NCBI GenBank assembly: GCA_025345505.1
Contig: JANVCC010000014.1
Location: 278,559 to 342,558 of the forward strand
Direction of reading: 5' to 3'
Length of the DNA stretch: 64,000 nucleotides
Source of the DNA: Todiramphus chloris collaris
Taxonomy: Eukaryota; Chordata; Aves; Coraciiformes; Alcedinidae
Shown: one piece after another, positions 11,658 through 24,400 of the stretch
Layout of the letters: each line of letters starts with the position of its first letter
Numbering within the stretch: position 1 is the first letter of the stretch
Translations under genes and position numbers: made by a program
Notes under the pieces: model-generated
What the model saw: the letters and a program-made list of their open reading frames with translations, nothing else
Databases searched by the model: none
Told to the model about the DNA's origin: nothing

Positions 11658-14021
11658 GCTTGTTACAATCTTCAGGTTTATTGTCTGTTTCCAGTATTTC
11701 CCATTGGCACAACATTGCTTAGTGAAGCGCTTCCTTCTAAAACAATGAAAATTCCAACCCAACAGTTCCTGACCCTTAGTATCAAGTCTTTTGTGTAAAT
11801 AGAGAAGAACCCAAATGAAAGGACATGGAAGAGTTAAGAACAATAATCACATTATTTCAGCAATAATACAGACTTGTGTTCTACAGTGAGAGTTTTATCT
11901 CATAGGTATATATGAAAAAAAGACATGCTGCTATACAGAAAAGAGATATACATGTATGTGGAAGAAGGAATAATAATCTATATGGTGTTAAAACATATCA
12001 TTTGCCCAAGTATCTCCAATAGTGACTCACTGTTAGGATGCAAAGTTGCTTCAGTATTTGTATGTCGTATGTCTACTAATAGGAAAAAACTAAAAAAATT
12101 TTAAAGCTTTCCTTCTGTGAAATCAGACTTCTTTTTTTTTTTTGTCATTTTTGGTTTTGTTTTGTTTGTTTGGTTTTGGTTTTGCTGTTGTTGTGGTTTT
12201 TTGGATTAGTTTGGTCCCCCCCCCGCTTTTTTTCCTTCCCCAGTGAAAATTTGATTTAGATCCAGTTTAAAGTAGGGGTGGCAAAGTAGCTCACACAGTC
12301 AGCAGTTCCAACAGCCAGCCTGCCTGGTGAGTTTTTGCTGAGCTGGAGTATTCTGCTTTGAAAAGCAAATCATTCATTGTCATAGCATTTATTGTCAACA
12401 TGTGTGACTGTTCTATTTGTCAGCTGTGAGATTCCTTTTACTGTGTGCTACAAGATACCAGGTGCCTTTGATGGTCTCTTCTATGTAAATATCACAATTA
12501 AAATCAATTTGCTTCTTAGGTAATTTTAGTGACATAAAAACTTTTGAATTTAAACTATCAAAAGTGATTCTGTTTTATGCCTCTGGGCTTGAAAATTATC
12601 CTAAAGCACCATTAAAAAAACTTACATGAGAAGTTTAAAATATGGCAAGAGAGGGAGGAGAAAAATGCTAGTGTGAGTTTGAAGGAAAATTGAGTCAGAG
12701 GCTTTAAAGGGGCAAAACTTCTCTGGCTTAATACAGAGATAATAAAGAAAGTGTTCCCATATGGGAATCTGCCTCAGGTACTCTGTAAGAGTAAGGACAA
12801 GCTGCCACCTCACCTACAAACAACCTTACCTTCCCCAAACCAAAGAGAATCTTGGCATCCTGCAGAACATGGAAGCAGAAGCAAAACACAATCAGAAGAT
12901 CTTTGCTAGACCAGTCATTTAATTCAGTGGGTCTAGTTTTCACTTGCCTTATATAATTTCAATACTGTAGGCAACCACTCCTTTCTGTAATTATAGATTT
13001 TATGGGTTAAATTTACAGGCTTATGAAGAGGAGTGATAAAAGACCTTTAAGCTGATTGCACACCATGCAGAGACTGAAAGTATTCATCAATTATTATATT
13101 GACTGACTTTATGACTCCTTTGTGCTGCCAAAATCTTATAAAAAAGAACATAATGTGAAGTGGAATACATCATTGCACAGGTGTAAATGACTACACAAGA
13201 TGCAAGGAAAGCTGAATCGAGCCAGTTGTACCTAATAAACACTTTCAGCCCAGGAACTGTTGCAGACTCTCATGTAAATACTTCACATGTGGTTAAGCTC
13301 TAAAAGTGACTATAAAATGCATTGTGGGTTTTTACTGTATTTCATTGATACCATATTAAATTTGCTCAGTTTAAACATAAAAATCTTTTTTTTTTTTTTC
13401 TAATAGACATGTTAGCAAACTCCATGTAAACATTCAAACTTCATTTTCTTTTCTTCTAATGCACCTCAAGAGTAAAGATTATTGAGACTCAGGTTTACCT
13501 CATTGATACGTTTGCAGACTTACAGATTTTACTTCTTATGGCACCAAAACATATTGCAGCTTCCGAAAGTGATGTTAAAAGTGGTCAAAAAACACATCTG
13601 AAAAATTGTACACAGTAGATTCATATTGAAATTCTTATGAAACTGATTGATTATAAAATACACCCTAATCTCTTTTTTTTTTTTTTTTTTTTTTTAATTC
13701 TTCATTTTAGTTGTCTTCAGAGTTTTACCCAAATCTGCAGAAATACAAGCCAAGCACTTTTACTGTCCATTTAAGAAGTTATTTCTTGTGCAAAATGGCC
13801 TTTTTCACTTTTAATAGTAGTGTGGGCAAAATAAAACTTAGTTTAATAGTTAAAAAATTATAATGAAGGCTAGTTAATCTCCATTCTTCCCCAGAGTGGC
13901 AAAACTCCTATTATATAAAATCTTAGTAAATTGGGATATGGGATATTGTCTGAGTCTGGAGACAGTATGACTAAAATGTGTTCATGGGAATGACGTTACA
14001 GTGGTAGGGAGGCAGACTAGG
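11658..14021. other. Unassigned sequence with T-rich simple repeats
   Basis: No gene seen. There is a T/G-rich low-complexity block at about 12130-12235 ending in a C run, and a 23-base T run at 13673-13695. Open frames are short and without recognisable domains. Confidence 0.5.
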
Positions 14022-14800
14022 TGTCCTGTTTTGAGTAAGACCAGAACTAATTCTGTTCAGTGATTTTACTTTTCAGCTCGGTTCTTCTACCTAACTGCAC
14101 TCTCTGAAGTTAGCAGCCTGTTTTCCCAGGCAGTGTCTGCTTCTAGAAGTGACAATACCCCATGTATAGAGTTAGCAACAAGGATTGGTGTGCAGACGAA
14201 GGCCACTGCTGGATCTTGTGTACCACGTTGGGGGGTGCAGAAAGTAAAAGGCCACACTTGCAGGGAGGAGCGGACAGGACAGGTGACCTATGAGGGATTC
14301 CAGCCCATATATGTCACATTCGATATAAAGCTGAGGGATCACAGGGGTCTTGCCCTGCTTTGCTGTCCCTGCTCAGCTTGGTTTGAGACTTCTTCCTGTT
14401 TCTTCCTTGGCCGGCATGCGAGGAGGCCTCTGTCCATTCTGCCTTTGATCCCGATCAGTGTGTTCCTGAATCCAGTACCAGAATCCAGCTCCTGAACACA
14501 GCTCTCATCTGCTGCAGGGCCCAGTCTGGGACTCTCCCTGTGCCTGCTCCACAGCATCAGTTGTGACAATGACATAATTGCCATTGGGGGTGTTGGGTTC
14601 TATATTGGTTTTGTGTATATTTGTATATATTCCATTTTTAAAAATTATTATTATCTTAATTTTCATTAAAGATGTTCTATTTTCCTTTTCTAATCACTAA
14701 GTCTCTCTCCCTTATTCCCTTTGCCTTGAGGAAGGGAGGTGGGTTAACAAAGACCATCTGCTATAGGTCTAGTGGGCTGCCCTGACCCTTAACTGTGACA
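14022..14800 (+). mobile_element. Solo LTR, family 1, copy C
   Basis: Collinear with copies A and B. It starts TGTCCTGTTTTGAG and ends AACTGTGACA, with TATAAAG at 14324-14330 and ATTAAA at 14665-14670, so it is + oriented. The flanks ctagg / gtagg agree at four of five bases, which is good evidence for a 5-base target duplication and a true solo LTR. A 120-codon frame inside (14133-14495) is an LTR by-product. Confidence 0.9.
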
Positions 14801-15244
14801 GTAGGTTATCACACAGGTTATTCCCATGCTTATGCTTTGCATTAGCATTGTCTGCAGTATTGGAAATTTGATTAATTTCCTCATTCAGGGGTCATCACAA
14901 CCTGGGGGGCTGCAAAGAGTATGATGGCTTCACACATTCATTCATTCATTTTAGTTCTCCTTAATTTTGTGCAATCAAGTTCAATCCCCTCCATTAATCA
15001 TCTGTAGTTCTTAAAAAAAAAAACAAAAAACCCAGCAATCTAATGCAAAGAATCTTCAGACAATCAAGAAATTGCTGATCTGTCTTTATATACAGGGTAT
15101 AATCTCTCTTTTGGTGGTAGAGATGTCTGCCAAGCTCAGACACAAATAGCACTATTACAAGTCAGCAAGTGTTTCTATTATGATTTCTGTTATTTTTTTA
15201 ATATATTGTTGGGGAAGATACTGTCACAATTGTTTGACATTATC
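14801..15244. other. Unassigned AT-rich sequence
   Basis: No gene seen. Contains a short ATTC tetramer run at about 14936-14950. Confidence 0.5.
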
Positions 15245-15660
15245 TTAGGTAAATACATGCCAGGGTCCTGTGGGGGCCAGGACTTCCTTGGGGGCAGTGG
15301 GGGCTCACCACAGTGGGTCAGGGCAGGGACTGGAAGCCAGGGCCCATCCCTCCCCTCCAGCCAGAAGCAGGGCAGCTGGAGGGGCATGGGGGCAGCCCCA
15401 GCCCTGGGCATCAGACACCTTTCTGGGGACAGGAACTGGTCATGAGCCTGTGGGTAAGCCTGGTTTGGTGGGTCCTATGACTGGGTAGGGCAGAGCTGTG
15501 GGGACCTGGAGACTGGTCCTGCTGTGGCATCACTTGAGGCAGGGGTTGACTACCTCTGACATGGGGTCCTGGGCCCTGGGCAGAGTAGGAGAAGCTGCTG
15601 GGAGCTGGCAGGGACAGGCAGTGTTCAGTGGTGCCCTTGGGGAAATTTCAGTGTGCCACA
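15245..15660. other. GC-rich block with no CpG dinucleotide
   Basis: G+C is about 64% (counted over 15301-15600), while both flanks are AT-rich. Not one CG occurs between 15241 and 15660. The + strand is rich in runs of G (GGGGG at about 15272 and 15290-15304, several GGG). Overlapping open frames of 60-80 codons follow from the base composition, and none shows a domain. It could be a decayed methylated CpG island, a degenerate minisatellite or an unknown repeat. Confidence 0.6.
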
Positions 15661-16969
15661 CAAGTTATTACAATGAAGTAATTTAATGTTAAAATTTTTC
15701 TGAATGAAGTTGGTTAGACTTTAAAGAAATAGAGGTCCCCTCCTTTTCTGGGCCATTTGCCACTGCCTAAAAGCAAGCTAAAACTGAAATTTTGTTTTGA
15801 AAACATTCCTGTGGATAGATCATAAATGTTACAATACTTTGTGTCTAATTTTCTCATTTAAGGATTATTCTCTCCATCACAGAATTTAATAATCAAATAT
15901 ATTTATGTTAAAAATTAATAAAACAGACTAGGAAATTACTCATGCTCTTTTATCTATAAAAGAATTAGTTATTTTTTTTTGTCAAAGGCTTGAAGAGACA
16001 TCATTGTGAAAGATGGTCATGTTTGAATCACTTCAGTTTGAAGTAGCTTGAAATAGCCTTACTTTGTTCATTACTGAAACAAGAACAACTCCAAATACAC
16101 TTCTTAGGAATCATGTGCATTTGAGTAATGGCAGATAAGGATCCCATATGTATGATTTAAGGTAATGTCCTCATTCAGACACTGTCTCATTAATGCAGAC
16201 AGAAGGATATGAAACCCAAAATGTGGTTTAAACACTGACTTCAGCAGTAAGCCTCTGCAACACCTAGATCCCAAATGGGAAGTTAAAATCACAGTACTAG
16301 ATACACAGTCTCTGTATAGGAAAACTACATGTAGGAAGAGTGTGTGTTTCAAAAAACTTGGATGCTGTAGGGGGATTTCCCCAAAATCTGCACCCTCACC
16401 TGCCTCTTGCCAGGAGGAAATCCATGGTCAAAAAGAATTCATTCAATTCTGGTCTTCTCCAGGGCTCCCAGGTCATTTCCCCTCCTACCTTACTGTAACA
16501 AATTATTTCTAAAAGTTGCCTAAGTGTGAGAGAACAGGTATAAGGTCTTCTTCTGAGGCACACTTTCCCATCCTTCTAACTGCCACCCAATGAACAGCCC
16601 TCAGGAGGGGGCTGGTAAATCTTCTGAGATGCACAGCAGCCAAAGCTTCCTCCTCAGAAGAAGCCTGAGGAAATTTTAACTCCTTGATTAACCAAGTAAT
16701 GTTCAAAGCAGGGGAATAAACTCCACTTTCTTCTCCCTAGTGAGTTCCCAGCTAAATTTTTTAAAGTTTTAATCCTTCCTGGGCTCTCCATGTAACCTTA
16801 TCAAGCTTACATTTCTCTGTTTTTACAAGAGTGGAATGATGTGCTCCAACAGCAGAACGAAGAAATGAACTGTGGTATCAGTAAGTGCTCTGACTATACA
16901 CCTCCATACCTATCAGGGTGCTGCAATGGAGGGTTGCCCCATGGGAAGGGAACCATGAGCTGAGGGTGA
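15661..16969. other. Unassigned intergenic or intronic sequence
   Basis: No gene or recognised repeat seen. Composition returns to AT-rich directly after the GC-rich block. Confidence 0.5.
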
Positions 16970-17925
16970 TGTTGTGGTTTAAGCCCACCCAGCCAGCACC
17001 AAAGCAACCACACAGCCACTCACTCTCTCTCCTACACACCTCCATTGAGATGGGGAGGAGAAAATGCAGCAAAAGGCTCAAGGATCAAGACAAAGGATAG
17101 GGAGGACTCACTCACCAGTTACGGTCACAGGCAAAAGACAGACATGACTAGGAGAAAAAAAATCAACTTAATTTAAGAAAACTCACCAATAATTCATCAA
17201 CTGAACCGGAGAAGGCTAGTGATAAATACAACCAGATCTTAAATACCTCTTCCCCCCACCCCTCCCTTCTTTTCAGGAGCAGTTCTGCTACCTCGTCCCT
17301 GTCAGCAGTGCAAGGTGGCAGGTAATGGGGGTTGCAGTCAGCACCAGTTCATTTCATGTTGTTTCTGCTGTTCCTTCTTCCTCGGGAGGAAATCTCACAG
17401 TCCTCCTTTGTGGCAGTGTGGCACAGACTTCTCCAGCTAGTGTGGGTCCCTTATGTGAGCTCTAATCCTCCCAGTGACAGAGCACTCCAGTGTGGGTTTC
17501 CTGCAGTCACTGACTTCTTTGGGAGCAGTCCTCGGCTACATTGTGGGGTCCTCCACAGGCTGAAGATGGGATTCTGCCCACTCAGACTGCCATCTCACCA
17601 CAAGCTGAAGGGGGATGGTTGTTCTCTCGAAGGGAGATGGTTGTTTTGCTGTCCTTCCCCACTCCACATCGACTTTGGTGTCTACATGGCATGGTTGTCT
17701 ACCACCTATCACTCCTCTCCAATACAAAATAGCTCCCAAAAAAAAGGAACTCGCCCAACATATTTTCCCCTCTTAAATGTTATCACAGAGAGTGCTCATT
17801 GGTTCAGCCTTGTCCAGAGGCTGGTCTGACTTGGAGCTGGGGAACCTTCACAAACTTCTTACAGAAGCCACACAGGTGCTCCTCTCCCCCACTACCAAAT
17901 CCCCTCCAGACACAAATCCAACGCA
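16970..17925 (-). mobile_element. Solo LTR, family 3, about 956 bases, minus orientation
   Basis: The + strand starts TGTTGTGGTTTAAGCCCA, continues with the 'gggatggggaggagaaaat' type block, and ends 'cacaaatccaacgca'. This is the complement of a common avian LTR with a long U3 made of repeated 'ctccagtgtgggt' units; repeats of that kind are visible at about 17430-17510. Read on the minus strand, a CCAAT motif (about 17797-17801) precedes the AT-rich promoter site near 17775, which here no longer has a clean TATA box. The 165-codon + frame at 17332-17829 and the frames around it fall inside this LTR and show no domain, so I do not count them as genes. No convincing target duplication. Confidence 0.82.
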
Positions 17926-20900
17926 AGTTGCTAGGACCATGCCCTTTCCAATCAGGAAACAAAGCATCAGGGATGGGACAGGAGTGGTCACCACAGACCG
18001 TGGTGTAGCTCAAGCAAGAACCAAGGCTGAGGATATAGTCACAAATGCAGTTCCCAAGACAATGGGAGATGTAAATCTGCCCCTGTGAAACTCCCTGCTC
18101 TTTCTGCCCCTGCTCTTTCCCAGGTTGCAGGGAATGAACAGGGAAGGGCAGCACAGAAGGGCAGCAGAGCTGGGAGCTTCACTAGGGTCCTGGCAGCTTA
18201 GAAGCAGGGGCCCCTCTTTCCCATGTGTTATTTAAAGACATTCATCCATCACCATACATTATGTACTGCCTGCATAGGAGCAGTCTGGCTATATACACAG
18301 GACTGGCCTTTGGACTGCAGTCCTGTTTTCAGGTATCATTATTTGAGAGTGGGGGTGAGAAGTCATCCCAGCTCAGTGCTGAAAATCCTGAAGAACTGCT
18401 AAGTAGCCAAGGAAAAAAAATTCTGTGTGCTTGAACAATGTAAAGATCAGCAGGTCCCATGAGCTGTATGTGCTTTGAAGGTTTGTTAGAAGCTGAGCAG
18501 GGATTTTCAGGACTGAAATTTTTTATGTCAGTGCTGTTTTTAAGCACCTCTGTCTAGCACTGTGTACTCTCTAGGGAGCTGTAGGCATTGTCTTGACAAT
18601 GACTCAAAATTGTATTTCCTCCAGTATTCTCCATCGGGTAATGACAGACAAGCATACTGCCCAGTTCCACAGCATTGAACTGAAAGATGCAGATTGTTGT
18701 TTTAGGCTTTCAGCAATGAACCGTGAAAAGTAAAATGATTTTGACAGCTACCCAAGGCATATAGCTTTGAAATGACAACCATCTGTCAAAATATATAAGT
18801 AAAACACAAACCTGTTGTACAAGAATTGTGTCTCTGAGACACAACTCCCTGTTTCTAGCTGAATCCACACACTATATTGAGGCTGCATGTTTCTTATTTC
18901 TTACATAAAAAGGGGGTTACATTTATTAACACAGGTGAACTCTGTAACTACACTTGTTTTTGCTAGCAAATTAGGATATTATTAGGTCTTGATGATATCT
19001 CAGGTCTGGCATAACCCTCTCCTCTGCCTTTTTAATGTTTACTTTAAACTAAATATAGCTCAAAGTGCATTAATAAACAATAAGGATTATTCTGGCTTGG
19101 GTGAGTTATATGCTGTGGGAAGTGACTGTCCTCTGGTATGCCCTTCTTTGTAGCATTTTAGAGTTTATGTGGAAGTGGCATACTTGGAAAATAATAGCAT
19201 AATACAGAAATATCACTTCCATGTTTGCCAATGCCCACAAGCTTTTTATTCCCGTTTTGACACAAATAAACGATTTATTCACTTAAGGCAATACTGCATG
19301 TGTATGAGAAATCAGAGCTTAAGTTTGTAATTCAGCTACATCTTACTCCTACACACATCCATTCACCAGGCTCTGAAGATATCAAGGGAATGATGATATT
19401 TTTCTGTTCTTCCTAAAATCATCTTCTCTATTGAGAAACCCATTGCAGAGTGCAAGGACTACAGTAACTCACTGGAAACATCCAGGCAGTCTGATTCTTG
19501 AGCAAGTTCATTTTGTCACGGAGTGAGTTGGTAGCCTTAAATATTCCTGGTTTCAGAAAAACCCTTGAAATTTCTTGATGAAGTTAAACCAATTTTTTTT
19601 TTTTTTTATAAATTCTAATCCCAAATTGTTATGTGTCCCTAGATGTAGGCAAATTCCATTTGCCTCAAGCACATACTATAAGAAAAGAGTAAATTGAAGC
19701 TCTGTTTCTGACATATAGAACTATAGGAACAGCATCTAGCCTGTATGCTCTTAATTTTTTCACCATCTGCCACACTTCTTTGTATTTAATCATCACAACA
19801 TTGAATCTTCTTTGTGCATGGCCACTATATGTTTGATTTTGAGACTTTTTTCTTCTTTTATTTTTTTAAGGTGGCATAAACAGAAACATTCAATCGCATG
19901 TCACTGTGGGATCCAACGTATAAACGAAAGCACAGAGTATCACTCTGTATTTACCTTAGTTCTTGTACTGTGCTCTAAGCCACTACTGACAGGATCATGA
20001 GCTGGACCTTTGCTATGACCCAGTATGAGAGTTCATATAGATGGCATTTATCATTTTTATGTTTGGGTTTGTTTGTTTTTTTTTTTTTTAATAAGAGGTG
20101 AATAAACAGAATATATGTTGTTGGCTATGGTAAACTTTCCTGGTAGCAGTACTTGTAAATAGCTTTCTAATGTCAAATGGTAGTTACAGATACAAAAATC
20201 TACAGCCTTGTTACTCATTTACATCTTTTTGTACATGGCTCAAAACAAAAGACATTTCATTTTAGAATTATTTGTATTAAAATAACAGAAGACAAGTTCA
20301 TCTGGTTGCTTTTTACATTAGTCTGAAGTACAATGCTTCAGTGTGCTGGATCGTGGGCAAGTGCATTACGCTTTTAAGCAGTACAGAGGAGATGGATTTA
20401 GTTCTCAGTGGTGAGGAACTGGAAGTTTTAAGTATCATTCACTGTCTACAGGAAATAATGGCAATTATATGAAAAGTTTTTAACAGAATGATAGTACCTC
20501 TGCAGAAACAGCTTGCTAAGTTGGGAAGTAGGTCTTCCAGATGTTTCTGCAAGAACAGTTAAAAACTATCATCGCAAAGTACTTTTTGGTCTGGATCCTG
20601 CAGATGCCAAATGCCTCCTAACACAAAGAAGAAGATACTCTGTGCCCCACAAAGCCTTTTGGTTGTGAGAATGATTGGGAAGGGAAGCAGAGAATAGCTG
20701 TTTATCCATCAGCAGGCTTCAAGCCAGAGAAAAGGAAGTCTTTCAAGGAGCTGCCGTTTTTTCCCCCAGTTCTTGTCATGCCATTTCCTTCTGCTTTCAT
20801 GGCTCTACATAAAAGGGAAGGAGAAGCTGGTCCCCATGACTATAATTACTGGCACACAGAGGTGATTAGAGGGTTAGTCAAACTGACTCTGAAAGTGAAT

Positions 20901-21334
20901 AAGGGGAATGCAGAAAATTGTTAGCTGTATACATAGGCCTTACAACTATAGCTTATATTTCCTCACCTTTCATTTGGCCTTTGGTTGTTTTTTATGGACG
21001 TGTGGCTTCAGAAAAGGAAATGACAGGGAGAAGTGTAAAAGAAATGAGTAGACTCCTGATGATCTAATCAATGTTGTTTAATCTCTATTTTTATGCACAA
21101 CCCTAAGTGAATACTTGTTATATTATAGTTTAAATTTTGAAAAGTAACATCTTTTATGTCAACATTGGCATGAGCTAAGTGGTATAAACTTTTTATTCTT
21201 TTCTACGTACCTCTTGTTTATGAGACTCACAGACAGGAATGATTTCACTGCTAGGTCGATCTACAATTTAAATATGAAAAAGCATAGACAGGACAGAAGG
21301 ATAAGAGAAAACAGAATTTGAGTAAGTTCAGTGT
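17926..21334. other. Unassigned intergenic or intronic sequence
   Basis: No supportable gene. T runs occur near 19591-19609 and 20074-20091. The frames at 17777-18154 are partly inside the LTR and look random. Confidence 0.5.
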
Positions 21335-21422
21335 TTTTCCCAAAGTCAAGTCAATGACAGAGCAGAAGATGAACCAAGAATTTTGTCTCTGAGGTTAAGC
21401 ACTTCACTACAATGCTGTGTCT
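21335..21422 (-). mobile_element. Probable MIR-like tRNA-derived SINE remnant
   Basis: The + strand order 'cccaaagtca...gacagagcagaagatgaacc...ctgaggttaagcacttcactac' follows the complement of a MIR-type SINE (cccaaggtca...ggcagagccgggattcgaaccc...ttaaccacta). If so the element is minus-oriented and very old. A 17-base stretch, acagagcagaagatgaa, recurs at 23881-23897 in a second possible copy. Judged by eye only. Confidence 0.4.
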
Positions 21423-24400
21423 GACTGTGCCTTTCAGTTGTGCATGGTATCCAAACACATGATTTATTACCTAAAGGATAACGTTTTATCAATAGAGCAG
21501 TTGTATTTTCACTCCTTTTATTTGGGCTTTCTTTCACAGAAATCAATCTCTGAGCACAGTGTGCAATATCAAAAATTCCCTCACTGCATAATTGGTGAGA
21601 ATACCATCAAGAATATAATCTTTTGGATTCTGAAATAAGCATTATTTGTGTCAGCCAACTGGACCTGTACAGTCAGATTACATGGTTTACTACAGGTATG
21701 CAGCACTAAGCTGTGGACATGTGTATTTTGGAGCTTTATTCAGTTGACTGCACATGGATATCTAGTGCTATTTAACATTCTTTACAGCATCTACAATATC
21801 CACATAGGTGCAGGCAACTGGGTATCTACTCATCAAGTGGATGTCTGTGAAAGATGCTGTGAAAGTTACCATTGTCTCTTACCATGACCACTTGTCCTTT
21901 AACTTCTGATCTTGCTCTCTGCTGCTTACTAAGAAACAGGGATGATATTATCTATAAGCTAACTATATATGACAATTTAGAATTCTGGATAGAGCAGCAT
22001 AGAAAAGTGTTTTCCAGCCCTTGGAACGCAAGAGGGACAAGGCATTTACATAGTCTGCGGGATACACCTAGAAACAGCTGCCCTTTGCTCTAGAGTGCAT
22101 TTCATTACAAGCAGGAATTGTCTGCAATCCTCCCTTTAAAAGGGAGTTTTTCCTAAAGCAACATGTCTTAAACCCCTCTTTTCAAGTTAATGATGTAGAA
22201 TAAATAAACTCCCAAACAAGCAACATTTGTATCAGAAAGAATTAAGTGATTCAAAACACAAAAGTAGCTGCTGGCAGATTAAATGGCATGAATGAAAGTG
22301 AAACAGTGCAGTACAGTGCGCTCTTCTTCAAGACACAAACAGCTGTGACATTCTTTGCATAACGGTATTCAAGTTGGGAGGTGCCATGGCTGTTGATCTG
22401 GTAAGAATTTCTATCTCCTGCTTCTCTTCCTCTTCTTTTCCTAGTTTTTCCCCCATCTCCTCTGTGCATTGGAGAACCATTCTGCTCCTTTGGCTGACAC
22501 TGTCCTCTCCGTGCTCCTGACTCACTGGTAGTCCAGAGGTACCTGTAAAATCTCTGTGGTGAATGAACCTTTGCATCATCTTTTACTGTCTGAAACTGAT
22601 TTAGATCTTCACCCTGACTCATCAACATATGATGCTCATTTACCTTCCAATAAGTCTGGTACTCACATTATATTCTCTGTGTTGCCTTTTATTCATTTTT
22701 GCTTCTTCATTGATAAAATATAGTATTCTACTTGGGTTGCCCATTTTCTTTCTTTCCAGAAATCTGCCCAATTTAAATTATATAGTCAGTAATTTTCTTT
22801 TGTTACTGTTTTCTTTCATTTTTTAACAGAAAAATCTGGGAAAGTGGTATAGAGCTGCCAGAGCAAAGTGTGTTCATGAAAACTATTTTTCCTTGATGTT
22901 CGAAATGTGTTTTCACTGTTGCTTGTTAGAGAGCTAGCCCTGATCAAGAGAAACTGAACTTGAGATTTTCTTAATTTCTTCCCAGATGCTAAACTTGATT
23001 AAACAAATACAGCAACTCTAGTTCAGACATAGCACTCCTTATAGCAAGGAGTTCTAGTCAGACCACATCATGCGTTTTAACACAACACCTGTTTTCTATC
23101 GAATTTTTTTATTTTTTTTTTTGTTAGAATGCAAGATTTGTACTCCTAGTCCTTTTAACCACTGGGTGCCACCCAGTCTGAGTTTGTGATGCAAAAAGAC
23201 TCTTTTATATAAACAGAAATACTCAGTAATGTGGTAAGTCTGTGACTCCAGCAAAACAACAAAACAGAGCTTCGAACAGGTTATGAGAAAAGGCTATCCA
23301 GACTTTAGCCAACACTAAGATACTTAATCCCTTTGTGTATTACAAATGCCTCAAAAGTGTATTTCTTCAAGTTTATCTTTCTCCTAGATCTCCCAGTGTA
23401 TTATCCTCAAATACACTACACAAAAGTGATACAAGGCCTGTAGTTATAATGAAATCCTGGAAAACAGTGGAAGTGGTGTTGCCTGGAATGACTCCACAAT
23501 GCTGTAACTTTTAGATAAGTGAGCACAACAAGCTTTAAAATGAGAGCTATTGAATTGCTTGGTTTAAATTTCCTATTCATGGGACAGCCTTTGTATGAAA
23601 AACAAGATATAAACCCAGCTTCAGTCATCTTTCTGATTTCCCACCAATTCCCCCTCTTTGTTTCTCTCCTCTCTGCTGGATACTACTTGTACTGATTTAG
23701 AGAAATATTGAAGGGTTAGAGATTTGTGGTAACTGGCTAAATACTGAGTGAGAATTTATTTATATTATACGTTAGTCTCTAAAAAATGTGGGTTTAGGCA
23801 TCTGAAAAGCATCCATAAATTTGAAACAAGCTTTCTGAATACATTCAACTGAACAGGACTTGGCAAAAGGGGCTAATGTCACAGAGCAGAAGATGAAGCC
23901 CTCTGCCTTTTATTTCTCTTCACAATTTTATTGATAGGGATTAATCTGATAAATGCTATTTAGAATTAGACTATTAGTATACTGAAGTGGAAGTATTCTG
24001 GAATAAGTTTTTGCTTTGCTTGCAGACATTATTCTACTTCATTGAAAATGTTTAAATATTCACTGAGAAAAGGAGAATGGTGATTAGTCTCTATGTAAAT
24101 ATCTAAATACCTCATCTGTATCTGATCTCTGCCTGAATTCCTTCCAGCTCCTCTAGTTAGCTTCTGAGACCTGCTGGGACCACTGGATGTCCTGCATAGT
24201 AATAAAAGGCCAGAACAGGATATCTCAGGGTTTTCAGTGTCCCTAGCTCAGAATTTTGTTCCTACAACATGGCTCCTGGGACACCATATGGCCTCAGACA
24301 GACTCCTATGAGGTTTTCCTATATTCCTTTCTTCAGAATTTTTAAAATTATCAACATCCATTTAAATTAGGAAAGTAGAGGTTGGTTGGTTTTTAAAATT

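Noticed and set aside
15206-15686. Gly/Ser/Trp-rich frames
   Set aside because: Several frames overlap and all follow from the G-rich composition; no domain or start context stands out.
17332-17829. 165-codon plus-strand frame
   Set aside because: It lies entirely inside the family 3 LTR and has no domain.
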